Shown: piece after piece, positions 49,770 through 60,000 of the stretch
Position numbering within the stretch: the stretch's first letter is position 1
Layout: each line of letters opens with the position of its first letter
DNA from: Eggerthella timonensis
GTDB taxonomy: Bacteria; Actinomycetota; Coriobacteriia; Coriobacteriales; Eggerthellaceae
Assembly: GCF_900184265.1 (NCBI RefSeq)
Contig: NZ_FXXA01000002.1
Location: 2,900,539-2,964,538, forward strand
Length of the DNA stretch: 64,000 nt
Reading direction: 5' to 3'
Notes under the pieces: model-generated
Told to the model about the DNA's origin: nothing
The model's database searches: none
The model's input: the letters and a program-made list of their open reading frames with translations, nothing else
Position numbers and translations under genes: made by a program

Positions 49770-51629
49770 CTACTTGCGAGCGCCAGCAAGTTCTCGAAGC
49801 GGCGCAACGTAACTCGCGATAATGTTCGGAGCAGCGTCAAACCAATACTCTTCGAGAAGCGGCGCAATCTCGTAATCTACGATGGATCCCAACCAGGATT
49901 GAGCTGCGGAAACATCCATTACGCCATCATTATCGGGAGCGTCGAGAAAGAAGCTGTGACCGATGCACAAGCCTCGCCCCCGTTCCTCCTCGATTCTTGC
50001 ATTGAGTTCCCGCACCGAAGCTATGAGAGCATCGGCAAAGTCAGCGGGCATGAGTTCGTACAGCCTCTTTCGAAAACCGTCCTGTTGAAATGCAGGTCTC
50101 ATCTCGAAATACGCGAATCGGCGACGCAGCGCATAATCCATTGTGGCAATCGAGCGATCCGCAGTGTTCATCATACCGATAATGTAGATGTTCCCGGGAA
50201 CGGAAAAGCCGTTGCGTCCATCCTGCAAACGCACTCCAACCGTCTCCCCTCGGTGCTTCTTCTCAACCGTCATCAGCATCTCGCCCATAACCTTGGAAAC
50301 GTTTGCTCGATTGATCTCGTCGATGATGAAAAAGTATGCCTCCGTGGAAGCCTCGGCTCGCTGGCAAAGCCGAGTGAACGTCCCGTTTTTCAGCTTAAAG
50401 CCACCGTTTTCTGTGGGTCGATAGCCAACGATTATGTCCTCGTACGCAGTGCTTTGATGGAATTGCACGAACTCGATTCTGCTATCATCTTTCTTTCCCA
50501 TTAGCGACCATGCGAGACGTTTCGCAGCATAGGTTTTACCGGTGCCGGGAGCGCCCTGCAGTATCACATTGCCCTTTCGCCTGAGAAGTTCAACAAGTCG
50601 GTCATACTCAGTCTCGTCCATGAAAACGTCGTGCAAGAAGTCTTTCGGACCATACGGTTTAGCTTCGATCGCTGCTTCTTCGAGTTCGGAAAGCTCGGCA
50701 TCCTCTCCTTCGACTACAGCATCGTAGCGACCAACCCACAGCGGATCGGAAATGAACGCCTCAATATCTTGAACATCGTCGTTGAACGCGAAGTCTATCA
50801 GAGCTCCACGTTTCCAATCCTGTAAGTCACGCCTAATGAAGTTAAATGCTGGACGCAGAGTGAAGAACAACCATTCGCGCGGTTCGTAGTCCTTATCCCA
50901 ATCGACTCGCAGCGTTTTTCCATCGCAAGGGTTGTATCGAACCGTGCCTCGCGCCTTGATTTTCATTACCGATACGGTTTCTTCGTGATTGTCGAACGGC
51001 AAGTCGTACTTGCGCGTGTACGCCGCCTTGATAGCTATCGATGTACCTTGCTGGATAGCGTTGATCTGGTCAGCATATTTCTCTTCGTAACCGCACTGCC
51101 AGATCCCCTCCGAGAGAAATCCCTCGGTCATATCAACGCCATTAATTGATGCTCCCACAAAATATGCAAAAAGCGGCTGATCAGGCGATGGATTAAGATC
51201 AGAATCAGCATCAGGCACGTCTAAGGAGTAGTATTCGAACCCCGGATTAGCACTTTCTTTGCCGGCGTCCGCTCCTAAAGAGCGCTGCGCGGCTTCGAGC
51301 GAACGAATAGCGTTGACCTGCGCGATAATTTCAGACGGGTCACCGTCAAGCGCCAACCTTCCTTTTTCAGTTAGCTCCCATGTGCTCCGCGCAGGATTCT
51401 CAACCATGCCAATCTTTTTTAGATCGGTCCGTGCCCAAGCAAGACGATAAGAAACTTCCGATTTCGTAGATCCGAGATGGGGGAAAGAAACGACTTCGTT
51501 CGAAAAGCCCATGAGATCAATGACGCGCTGATCGATTTCCTCGTTCATGGCCCGACCACCCAATTCTTCGAGTGCTCGCAATACGTACGGCATCATTTTT
51601 ATATAGGTCGGACCCGTAAACTTGGCCAT
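49770..51629 (-). CDS. mcrB: McrB-type AAA+ GTPase/ATPase with N-terminal Mrr-N domain
   Basis: The 619-residue protein drives McrBC restriction. Residues 1-90 are an Mrr_N-like winged helix (DLMGFSNEVVSFPHLGSTKSEVSYRLAWARTDLKKIG, quoted only by its ends DLMGFSN and LKKIG). A central ~130-residue domain (PLFAYFVGASI to WLFFTLRPAF) is likely to be the modified-DNA sensor. The AAA+ motor starts near 345, with Walker A GAPGTGKTY near 357, Walker B FFIIDEINRAN and the McrB signature MNTADRS near 488. GGAGGGG precedes ATG 51629. It heads the mcrBC unit and is divergent from the RloC-like ATPase. GC content is low. Confidence 0.88.
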   Translation of the reverse strand: MAKFTGPTYIKMMPYVLRALEELGGRAMNEEIDQRVIDLMGFSNEVVSFPHLGSTKSEVSYRLAWARTDLKKIGMVENPARSTWELTEKGRLALDGDPSEIIAQVNAIRSLEAAQRSLGADAGKESANPGFEYYSLDVPDADSDLNPSPDQPLFAYFVGASINGVDMTEGFLSEGIWQCGYEEKYADQINAIQQGTSIAIKAAYTRKYDLPFDNHEETVSVMKIKARGTVRYNPCDGKTLRVDWDKDYEPREWLFFTLRPAFNFIRRDLQDWKRGALIDFAFNDDVQDIEAFISDPLWVGRYDAVVEGEDAELSELEEAAIEAKPYGPKDFLHDVFMDETEYDRLVELLRRKGNVILQGAPGTGKTYAAKRLAWSLMGKKDDSRIEFVQFHQSTAYEDIIVGYRPTENGGFKLKNGTFTRLCQRAEASTEAYFFIIDEINRANVSKVMGEMLMTVEKKHRGETVGVRLQDGRNGFSVPGNIYIIGMMNTADRSIATMDYALRRRFAYFEMRPAFQQDGFRKRLYELMPADFADALIASVRELNARIEEERGRGLCIGHSFFLDAPDNDGVMDVSAAQSWLGSIVDYEIAPLLEEYWFDAAPNIIASYVAPLRELAGARK

Positions 51630-51790
51630 AGCCCCTCCATTATTGCAGCTTCATCGCGTAGCGAAGTATACGTCATCAACCCATCAATTTATAGCCGCAT
51701 CACCACGTACACGAGCTATTATGCTTGAAGTGGCACATTTCACTGCCTTATGATGGCGTTACTAATCCGCATATAGCGAGGAGTCCACGC

Positions 51791-53977
51791 ATGGGCAGTA
51801 TTGATATTAGCTTTAAAAATTGCCGCAATATTGCCTCCGTCGTCGACGGTTCCTTGCATATCGCAGAAAACACTTTAAACATCTTCTACGCCGCTAATGG
51901 CACAGGAAAAACTACTATAGTACGTATCTGTGACTATCTGTCAAAGAGAGGGACGGACGAAGAAGGAGCCGCTTACGAAGCATTGCGATCATTCGCAAGC
52001 CTCTTCCACCCCAATGACGAGGACGCAAAACCTTCGGTCACGAAACCTGACCGATCGCTCAGCGTAGCTATATTCGATGAAAACTGGGTTGACAAACACT
52101 GCTTCAAACAGGACAGTCTTCGAGACGATGTGTTTCGCATATTTGTAGAAACAGGCGAATACAAGCGACTCGCATCAAAACGAGCCCGAATACTTGCCGA
52201 GATCCAGCAAGTTCTGCACCAAGAGGAAATCGATCTTCTCATAAAAGGATTTCAGAGCTTAAGAAAGGGCATCGGCGCAACGAGCGCAAGCGGGTCCCTC
52301 ATGCAGTCAGCTTGCTATAGCAAAGCTTTCAAACAAGGCTCGCCCCTCGGCTCTGTTCCCGAAAGCATCGAGCCAGTTCTGAACCCGCTTTTGCCCGTAG
52401 AAAGAGCTGATTGGCTTGGTTGGCATATAAAGGGTCTGAAGTTTGCAAAGAACGACCAGCATCGATGCCCCTATTGCGGAACCGTAGACGATGCCCTGAT
52501 GCACGCTTGCATCGCCTACGACGAATCACGTACCGACGCACCGGCGAACGGCTGGCTCAAAACCGCAACGGCTTTTGCCGACAATGCCTCCTTGTTCAAC
52601 AACAACTCATTATATGTCGCGAATGCGGTTCTTTCTGCAGAATCGAATCCTACGGCCGATAACGACGAATACTTCGCCATTATCTCAAGAAGGGCAAACG
52701 AAGTTGCAGACACTTTGTCTTCGCTGAAAAGTCTTCACCTCAATGGAACAATCGATACCCCGTCTATAAAAGCTCAAATACAGGACGCTCTCACAAAGCT
52801 CGCCTGTAAACACCATGTGTTTTCGGAGAAAATCGAAATCACACTATCCACCATCACCGATATTTTGCATAAAGCGTTGGATAACATCGAAAAAGCAGCA
52901 GCGATGATAGCAGAACAGAACTCGCTCATTGAATCGGCAGTGAAAAATCACGAGGGCGAGATCAATACCTTTTTGAAAGAAGCGGGATATAACTATGAAG
53001 TAGAGTTGGAGGTAGATGAAAAGGGTGCGGCTTCTCTGATCCTGAAAGATGCTGACAGTGCTTATCCCGTTTTGGGGTCAAAAGATCATTTGAGCTACGG
53101 CGAGAGAAATGCCATAACTCTCATTCTTTTTCTGTATGAAGCGCTTGAGGCCGAACCTGATCTGGTCGTTCTTGATGACCCAGTATCATCCTTCGACGGA
53201 GACAAAAGATTTGCTCTTCTTTATACGCTCTTTTCTCCCTGTCAGCAATTGCTTTGCAACAACCTCCAAGATACGACGGTTGCCCTATTCACTCACGACT
53301 TTCTCGTTGTTTCAGATTGGCTCAAGGTTCTCAAAAACACACATGGAGGTTCGGGCATCAAAGCCAATTGCCTCCGAACCAATGAAACCGGAAGCATTCT
53401 CTGTCGCCAAATCAAGTGTAACGATATCGAGGATTTTCGATCCATCACCTACAAGAAAGCTCAACATAGCGCGAATGATTTATCTCGGCTTATTTACGCT
53501 CGGCAGTTGGTGGAACTGGAAAAAGGCGTCGACGAGTCTCTAAAACCAGCATGGAATGTTCTCTCCTCCCTTTTCCATAAACGCGAATACGCCACCGATA
53601 ACAAGGGGAATATACTCGACGATAACGATATGGGTTCGGCCTGCAACTACATACATGACTTGACGAGCATCCAGTTCGCATATCAAGAATGGTACGAACG
53701 GGTTAAGAACGGCTCGTCGTATATCGTTTCATGCTACGAACAGAGCGAATCAGCTTACGAAAAACTGCAGTTCGTCCGGATTATTCTTGAGAAAAGCGAC
53801 CTTCTCTCAACTTGCGATAAGACAATCATGACAAGATTCGCTGACGAAACGTACCATATCGGAGGGGATTATCTCTATCAACTCGATCCTTGCGCATTCC
53901 AACAAGTACCGAATTATGTCGAATCTTGGTGCGACGACATCGTTGCTAAATACAAAACAAAGCACCAACTGGACTGA
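51791..53977 (+). CDS. AAA_13/RloC-PrrC-like ABC ATPase with CPYC zinc-hook motif
   Basis: The 728-residue ATPase has Walker A NGTGKTT near 36, an ABC signature LSYGERN near 437, Walker B VVLDDPVSSFD and an H-loop ALFTHD. This is the split SMC/Rad50-like nucleotide domain seen in AAA_13 proteins. CPYC at 226-229 lies within a helical insertion and could be a zinc hook as in RloC. The C-terminal ~200 residues contain Arg571-x3-Glu575 followed by His596 and His622, which recalls the Arg-Glu-His nuclease triad of PrrC/RloC. The spacing differs, so this is unproven. GAGGAG precedes ATG 51791. GC is about 45%. It is divergent from mcrB, which supports a defence role. Confidence 0.75.
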   Translation: MGSIDISFKNCRNIASVVDGSLHIAENTLNIFYAANGTGKTTIVRICDYLSKRGTDEEGAAYEALRSFASLFHPNDEDAKPSVTKPDRSLSVAIFDENWVDKHCFKQDSLRDDVFRIFVETGEYKRLASKRARILAEIQQVLHQEEIDLLIKGFQSLRKGIGATSASGSLMQSACYSKAFKQGSPLGSVPESIEPVLNPLLPVERADWLGWHIKGLKFAKNDQHRCPYCGTVDDALMHACIAYDESRTDAPANGWLKTATAFADNASLFNNNSLYVANAVLSAESNPTADNDEYFAIISRRANEVADTLSSLKSLHLNGTIDTPSIKAQIQDALTKLACKHHVFSEKIEITLSTITDILHKALDNIEKAAAMIAEQNSLIESAVKNHEGEINTFLKEAGYNYEVELEVDEKGAASLILKDADSAYPVLGSKDHLSYGERNAITLILFLYEALEAEPDLVVLDDPVSSFDGDKRFALLYTLFSPCQQLLCNNLQDTTVALFTHDFLVVSDWLKVLKNTHGGSGIKANCLRTNETGSILCRQIKCNDIEDFRSITYKKAQHSANDLSRLIYARQLVELEKGVDESLKPAWNVLSSLFHKREYATDNKGNILDDNDMGSACNYIHDLTSIQFAYQEWYERVKNGSSYIVSCYEQSESAYEKLQFVRIILEKSDLLSTCDKTIMTRFADETYHIGGDYLYQLDPCAFQQVPNYVESWCDDIVAKYKTKHQLD

Positions 53978-53983
53978 CAATCC

Positions 53984-54580
53984 ATGCCCCTCATCGACGA
54001 CATACGCGCGTACCTACCCTTCAACCAGCAAGAGGTTGCGGATCGCGCCATCATCCTCCAGCAGCTCGAAACCGATCCGCACGTGTTCGACCGCGACTCG
54101 CTCGCGCATATGACGTGCTCGATCTGGACGGTCGACCCGACCGCGACCAGGACGCTCATGGTGTTCCACAACACCTACGGCTCATGGAGCTGGATCGGCG
54201 GGCACGCCGACGGCGAGCGCGACCTGGCGCATGTCGCGCTCAGGGAGCTCGAGGAGGAGACAGGCGTCGTCGAAGCGCGGATCGTGCCGTGCGGGCCGGG
54301 GAACATCTTCTCGCTCGAGGTGCTCACCGTGGACGGGCACGAGAAGCGCGGTCGGTACGTGAGCTCGCACTTGCATCTCAACGTGACGTACCTGGCCGTG
54401 GCCTCGCCGGACGAGCCGCTGCGCGTCAAGCCGGACGAGAACAGCGGCGTGCGCTGGTTCGACCTCGAAGAGGCCCTTACCGCATCCACGGAACCGTGGA
54501 TGCGCGATCGGATCTACCGCAAGCTCGTCGACAAGCTGGCAGCAGTCGACATCGACGCCCAGCGCTCGCGCGTGAGGTAG
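53984..54580 (+). CDS. Nudix hydrolase
   Basis: The 198-residue protein has a Nudix fold with box GGHADGERDLAHVALREL-EEETG near 68-91. The Glu-rich REL-EEETG helix binds metal; the spacing between the first Gly and RE is one residue longer than the canonical box. The family hydrolyses nucleoside diphosphates linked to other moieties. The substrate is not deducible. The gene begins 6 bases after the ATPase gene but returns to the high GC of the chromosome, so it marks the right edge of the low-GC module. Its last 67 bases overlap the convergent DUF523-GNAT gene. Confidence 0.85.
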   Translation: MPLIDDIRAYLPFNQQEVADRAIILQQLETDPHVFDRDSLAHMTCSIWTVDPTATRTLMVFHNTYGSWSWIGGHADGERDLAHVALRELEEETGVVEARIVPCGPGNIFSLEVLTVDGHEKRGRYVSSHLHLNVTYLAVASPDEPLRVKPDENSGVRWFDLEEALTASTEPWMRDRIYRKLVDKLAAVDIDAQRSRVR

Positions 54581-55611
54581 TACAGCTCTAAGTCCTGCGT
54601 GAGTCCGTCCGGGGTCGCCTCAGCGCCGTGGAGGGTGCCCTCGTGGACGAACCCCGATTTCTCGATCACGCGGCCGGAACGCTCGTTGAACGTATAATGC
54701 GTACATGTGATCAGGCCGAGCCCCAGCTCCTCGAAACCGTAGCGCAGTACCTCGCCCGATGCTTCGGTCATGTAGCCGCGGCCCCACGCGCTCCGCGCGA
54801 GCGCATAGCCCAGCATGAGGCAGTCGACGTTGCGGCGCTGCGGGTCGCGGATGAGCCCGATCGATCCGATGCACGGCCCCACGGCGCCGGCACCGGCGCC
54901 CTCCCCCGCTGAAACCTTCTCGAAAACGCCGAACACGTGCGGCTCGCGCGCGATCACCTCCACGAACACGCGCGCGTCCTCGCGCGTGCGGTGCGGCGCC
55001 CATCCGGCGTCGGGGCCGACGGCGGGATCGCTGCAGTAGGCGAACACGTCGTCGATGTCGTCGGACGTCAGCGGGCGCAGCACGAGACGCTCCGTTTCGA
55101 GAACCGGGCACTCCGCCGACGTCGCCGCCAGCACGGCCGGCGCCTGGCCCGGGCGCCGCGCCTCGCCAGCTTCAAGGCAAGCCGCAAGCTGCACCTCGTC
55201 GAGCGTGCGCACCCCCGCCTCGCGCAGCGCCCGCGCCGCCACGCCGTACCCGGGCACGAGCGTGCCCGTGAACGTGCCGTCGTACACGAGGCCGCATCCG
55301 CACGAGGGGCTCTTCGCCTTGAGAACGGCCAGCGTGCAGCCCCGCTCCTGCACCAGCTCCACCGTTTTGGCGGCCCCGGCCAGAAACGCGTCCGTGGCGT
55401 CGCCCCCGTCCGCATCCACCACGCGCAGCGCGCGCTCGGCGGCGACGATCTCGCAGGGCATGCGCGGAACGGGCAGCCCTCCGAGCGTCTCGGGGCATAC
55501 GCTCACAAGCTCGTGCGTCGCACGCAGCTGCAACACGGCCTCGCACGGACGCGATTCCCCGTCATAGCGGCAGGGTTCGCCCAGCAGGCACGCGCTCACG
55601 GCTATCGGCAT
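54514..55611 (-). CDS. DUF523-GNAT fusion protein
   Basis: The 365-residue protein joins two domains. Residues 1-150 are DUF523 with the paired Cys motifs VSACLLGEPCRYDG and KSPSCGCGLVYDG. Residues 165-365 are a RimJ/RimL-type GNAT acetyltransferase (LETERLVLRPLTSDDID, SAWGRGYMTEASGEVLRYGF with acetyl-CoA loop, FNERSGRVIEKSGF). DUF523 is usually stand-alone or fused to DUF1722. A fusion to GNAT is unusual. The DUF523 cysteines could bind metal or a cluster. The acetyl acceptor is unknown. The 3' end overlaps the Nudix gene on the other strand, so the two may interfere. Confidence 0.85.
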   Translation of the reverse strand: MPIAVSACLLGEPCRYDGESRPCEAVLQLRATHELVSVCPETLGGLPVPRMPCEIVAAERALRVVDADGGDATDAFLAGAAKTVELVQERGCTLAVLKAKSPSCGCGLVYDGTFTGTLVPGYGVAARALREAGVRTLDEVQLAACLEAGEARRPGQAPAVLAATSAECPVLETERLVLRPLTSDDIDDVFAYCSDPAVGPDAGWAPHRTREDARVFVEVIAREPHVFGVFEKVSAGEGAGAGAVGPCIGSIGLIRDPQRRNVDCLMLGYALARSAWGRGYMTEASGEVLRYGFEELGLGLITCTHYTFNERSGRVIEKSGFVHEGTLHGAEATPDGLTQDLELYYLTRERWASMSTAASLSTSLR

Positions 55612-55681
55612 GGATCATCCTCGTTTCGTCACGGAATCGTTTGGCGGGCATCAGTATAGCAAAGCCCGCAACCGCGTCGCG

Positions 55682-56899
55682 CTAGCGCGTGCGCACGAAC
55701 ACCGCCGCCGCGGCCACGGCCGCGAACCCGGCCAGCGCCGCGAGCACGCCCACGAGCGTCGTCGCGCCCACGAGCGCCCCCATCGCCCCGCTGAGCACGG
55801 CCGACCCCGTATAGCCGATGAGGTTGATGGTGGACACCACCGTCGCCGTGCTGCGCATGTCGGACTTCGCGAACAAGAGGCGCAGGCTGCCCGACAGGCA
55901 CATGCCCGTGGACAGGCCGAACAGAGCCACCAGCACGAGGAACGGCCCCAGCGCCCCGGCCGCCATGGCCGCGCACATCGCGCACGTGAACGCGAGAAGG
56001 GCCGCCATCGACACGCGCAGCGACACGCCCGACGGCATGCGCGCCTCGAGCGGCGCCCCCAGCGCGCTCGGCGCCATCGACAGCGCGAGGATGGCCGACG
56101 CCACGAACGGGTCGTTCGAGCCGAAGCATTCCACCGCCACCGGCGAGCTGAACGATTGGAAGAACGTGCCCACGCCCCACGAGGCGACGTAGGCGCACGC
56201 GGCGATGGGCAGAACGCCGCGCAGCTTCGCGTCCACCCCGATCACCGGCTTGCACGCGGTGCGTAGCGGCGTGCGCCGCAGCACCGTCTCGGGCGCGGCA
56301 GGTACGAGCACCACGCCGAGCGCGAGCAGGGCGATCATGATCCAGTAGATCAGCTCGTGCTGCGCCGTGGCGAGCGACAGCACGCCCACGGCAAGCGAGC
56401 CCGCCATCACGCCCAACAGCGCCCCGCATCCGGCCACCGCGAGGCCGAACCCCTCGTAGCGCCCCTCCGCCGAATCCACGACGAGGGCCGAAGTCGCGCT
56501 CATGGCCAGACCGCACGACACCCCCTGCACGGCGCGCGCCGCCAGCACGACCGAAGGGCCGTCGGCGCGCAGGAACATGAAGCACCCGAGCATGGCCAGC
56601 AACAGCGACGCTGCGGCGAGCGGGCGGCGCCCGGCTGCGTCGGAGAGCGACCCCGAGAGGAACAGCGTCAGGATCACGCCGAACAGGTACATGAGCATGG
56701 TGGCGGAGATATCGGCGTCGGTGAGGCCGATGGCGACCTTGTACTCCGAGTACAAGGGGATGGGCACGGCCGAGGCCGCGAACACGGCGACGAAGGCGAA
56801 CGTGGCGATGGCGAGGCCGCGCACGCCCCGTCCCGCGCCCCGATCCGGCTCCTGCCGGGAAAGACTCGACCCTACCGCTTCGACCGCATGCGCGCGCAT
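55682..56899 (-). CDS. MFS transporter
   Basis: The 405-residue membrane protein has 12 predicted helices in two bundles and the MFS motif A between helices 2 and 3 (LSGSLSDAAGRRPLAAASLL). The start at 56899 is chosen because the upstream extension of the frame is not hydrophobic and has no ribosome-binding site. The substrate is unknown; general sequence character suggests a drug/proton antiporter-like exporter. It is a single gene divergent from the SNF2 gene. Confidence 0.87.
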   Translation of the reverse strand: MRAHAVEAVGSSLSRQEPDRGAGRGVRGLAIATFAFVAVFAASAVPIPLYSEYKVAIGLTDADISATMLMYLFGVILTLFLSGSLSDAAGRRPLAAASLLLAMLGCFMFLRADGPSVVLAARAVQGVSCGLAMSATSALVVDSAEGRYEGFGLAVAGCGALLGVMAGSLAVGVLSLATAQHELIYWIMIALLALGVVLVPAAPETVLRRTPLRTACKPVIGVDAKLRGVLPIAACAYVASWGVGTFFQSFSSPVAVECFGSNDPFVASAILALSMAPSALGAPLEARMPSGVSLRVSMAALLAFTCAMCAAMAAGALGPFLVLVALFGLSTGMCLSGSLRLLFAKSDMRSTATVVSTINLIGYTGSAVLSGAMGALVGATTLVGVLAALAGFAAVAAAAVFVRTR

Positions 56900-57090
56900 G
56901 GCACCACCCGTCCGTCCCCCGCGAATTCCGCCCGCATTCCTCCCTGCGAGGAGCGATTGCGCCCAGCATAGCACCTCGAAATCATGGAGGGAACACCCGC
57001 CCGCCGCGAATAAGGGGCCCGCATCGCCGAAAGTCTGATACCATGGTACAAATGTTCTGAAACGTTCCACCGAGGAGGACACCGCACCGC

Positions 57091-60000
57091 ATGCTATCCG
57101 AAGACGAGATCAGCCGACAGTGCTCGGCGCGCACCCTGGCACGAGCGCAGTCCATCGCCGCCTCGGATAGGAACATCCTCACGAAACAGGTGCGCTACAA
57201 CCCGCCCGAGACCACGCTGTCCGCGTTCGTGGCCAGCAGCAGCGGATGGACCGACCGCTACCGCACCTCCGTCACGTTCGACGAGGGCGAGGGAGCCGTC
57301 GTCGACTACGCGTGCACCTGCCCCGCCTACCGCGAGCACGACGGCATGTGCAAGCACTGCGCGGCGCTGGCGCTGTCGTACCTGTCCGCGCCCGAGAAGT
57401 TCATGGGCTATCGCGCCCATCGCGCGCCGACGACATCCGCGAGTCTGCTCGAACTCATGGCGCGCAGCAAGGCCGTCGCCGAGGCGGAGGAAGCCGGCGG
57501 CATCGATTTGGAGCCCACCATCGTCTACGGCTACCGATCGTGGTCGGCGCACTTCAGGATCGTCGGGCCGCAGGGCGGCTACGTCATGAAGAGCATCTCG
57601 GACTTCATGGGGCGCATGCGCCGCGGCGAGCGGTTCTCCTACGGCAAGAAGCTCGCGTTCACGCACGTCCCCTCCCTGCTCGCCGACCAGGCGCGCCCTA
57701 TCGCCCGGTTCCTCGACCGCGCGGTGGCCCAACGCGAGCAGGCCGCCGGCACCGCGTTTCTGCGCTATCGCGGGCGCGACCAGATCGGGCGCGACCTCGA
57801 CCTGTCGGATTACGAGCTCATCGAGCTCTTGGACCTGCTCGACGGCCGCCCGTTCACCGTCGAAGGCACCGACTGGGGAACGCGCTCCCTCACGCACGCG
57901 CGCATCGTGAGCGCCGACCCCGACATCGACGTCCGGGTTGAGCGCACCGACGAGGGCGGGTACGCCATCGTCCAGCCCGACGAGCTGCCGTTCGTCGCCC
58001 AGGGAGACCGCATGTACCTGTGGCAGGACGACACGTTCTACCGCTGCTCGGCCGACTTCGCGCGCACGGCCGGCTTTTTGCGCACCGTTTACGACAACGA
58101 CGACGCGCGCCTGTTCGTCAGCCTCGCCGACATGCCGCTGTTCTGCGCCACCGTGCTGCCCGCCATCGAGCAGCGCCTCCATGTGGAAACGCCGCCCGAG
58201 ATCGAGCTGTTCCGCCCCGTGCCGTGCAAGCTGGAATTCTACTTCGACAAGACCGACCGCGACGTCACGTGCTCCGCGCAGGCCGTGTACGGAAGCCGCC
58301 GCTACCCGCTGTTCGACTCTGCAGCGGGAGACGAGACCGGCCCGCTGCGCGACGAGCGGCTGGAAGGGCGGGCGAAGAAGCTGGCCAAGCGGTACTTCGA
58401 CACGTTCGAGGCGCCCCCGGCCATCCAGCTGGCCGACGAGGCCGCCGTGGCGGACCTCGTGTTCGGCGGGCTCGCGGAGTTCCAGGCGCTCGGCGAGTCG
58501 TTCACGACGCCTGCGTTCGACCGCCTGCTCGTCGACAAGAAGCCGCGCCTGTCGGTGGGCATCTCGCTGGCCGGCAACCTCATCAACCTCACCGTGTCGG
58601 CCGACGACCTGCCCCCGGCCGAGGTGGCCGCGCTGTTGGCGAGCTACCGGCGGCGCAAGCGCTACCACCGCCTGAAGAGCGGCGCGTACCTCAACCTCGC
58701 CGAGTACGACCTGGCCCAGCTCGACCACCTCGCGGACGACTTCGGCTTCACGCCCAAGCAGCTGGCCGCGGGCCAGGTCGAGCTGCCCGCCTATCACGCG
58801 TTCTACCTGGACGAGCAGTTCGACGACGCCGAGCGCAACCGCCCCTTCACACGCTACCTCGAGAGCTTCCGGGCCGCCAGCGCCGAGCCCTGCCCCGTTC
58901 CGGAGCAGCTGGCCGCCACGCTGCGCCCCTACCAGGCCGAGGGCCTGCGCTGGATGAGCGCGCTCGCCGACCGCGACCTCGGCGGCATCCTGGCCGACGA
59001 GATGGGCCTCGGCAAGTCGGTGCAGCTCATCGCGTTCTTGCTGGCGCGTCAGAGCGAGGCTCGGGCCGTGGGCCCCAGCCTCGTCGTCTGCCCTGCATCG
59101 CTCGTGTACAACTGGATGGCCGAGTTCGAGCGTTTCGCGCCCGGCCTCGACGTGCGCGCCGCGGTGGGCGCCAAGCGCGAGCGGATGCGCATCCGCTCCG
59201 AAGCCTGCGACCGCCACGCGCGCGAAAGCGAGCTCGCCCGCGACGGGCGCTGCTGCGACGTGCTGATCACCTCGTACGACCTGCTGCGCATCGACGCGGA
59301 CGACGTCGCCGCGCGCGAGTTCTACTGCTGCGCGCTCGACGAAGCCCAGTACGTCAAGAACCACGCCACCAAAACGGCGCGCGCCGCGAAGCGCGTGCGG
59401 GCGCGCCATCGCTTCGCCCTCACCGGCACGCCGATGGAGAACCGCCTGAGCGAGCTGTGGAGCATCTTCGACTTCCTCATGCCGGGCCTGCTGGGCTCCT
59501 ACATGCGCTTCCGCGAGCACTTCGAGCTGGACATCACCGGCGGCGACGAGGACGCCGCGCGCCGGCTGCGATCGCTCGTGGCCCCCTTCATGCTGCGCCG
59601 CCTGAAGGCCGACGTGCTGAAGGACCTGCCCGACAAGCTGGAATCGGTGGTGTACGTCCCCATGGAGGGCGAGCAGCAGCGCCTGTACGCCGCGCACGAG
59701 CAGCAGCTGCGCGACGCGCTGACGCTGCAGAAGAACAACCGCAACAACCGGCAGTTCCGCGAGCGCAAGGTGGAGATCCTCGCCGAGCTGACGAAGCTGC
59801 GCCAGCTGTGCTGCGACCCGCGCCTGTTGTACGAGAACTACGCCGGCCACGCCGCGAAACTGGACGCCATCGCCGAGATCGTGGAGTCGGCCATGGACGC
59901 CGGCGAGAAGACGCTCGTGTTCTCGCAGTTCACGAGCTTTCTCCAGCTGATCGCCGACGTGCTCGACGCGCGCAGGGTGCCCTACTTCACCATCACGGGC

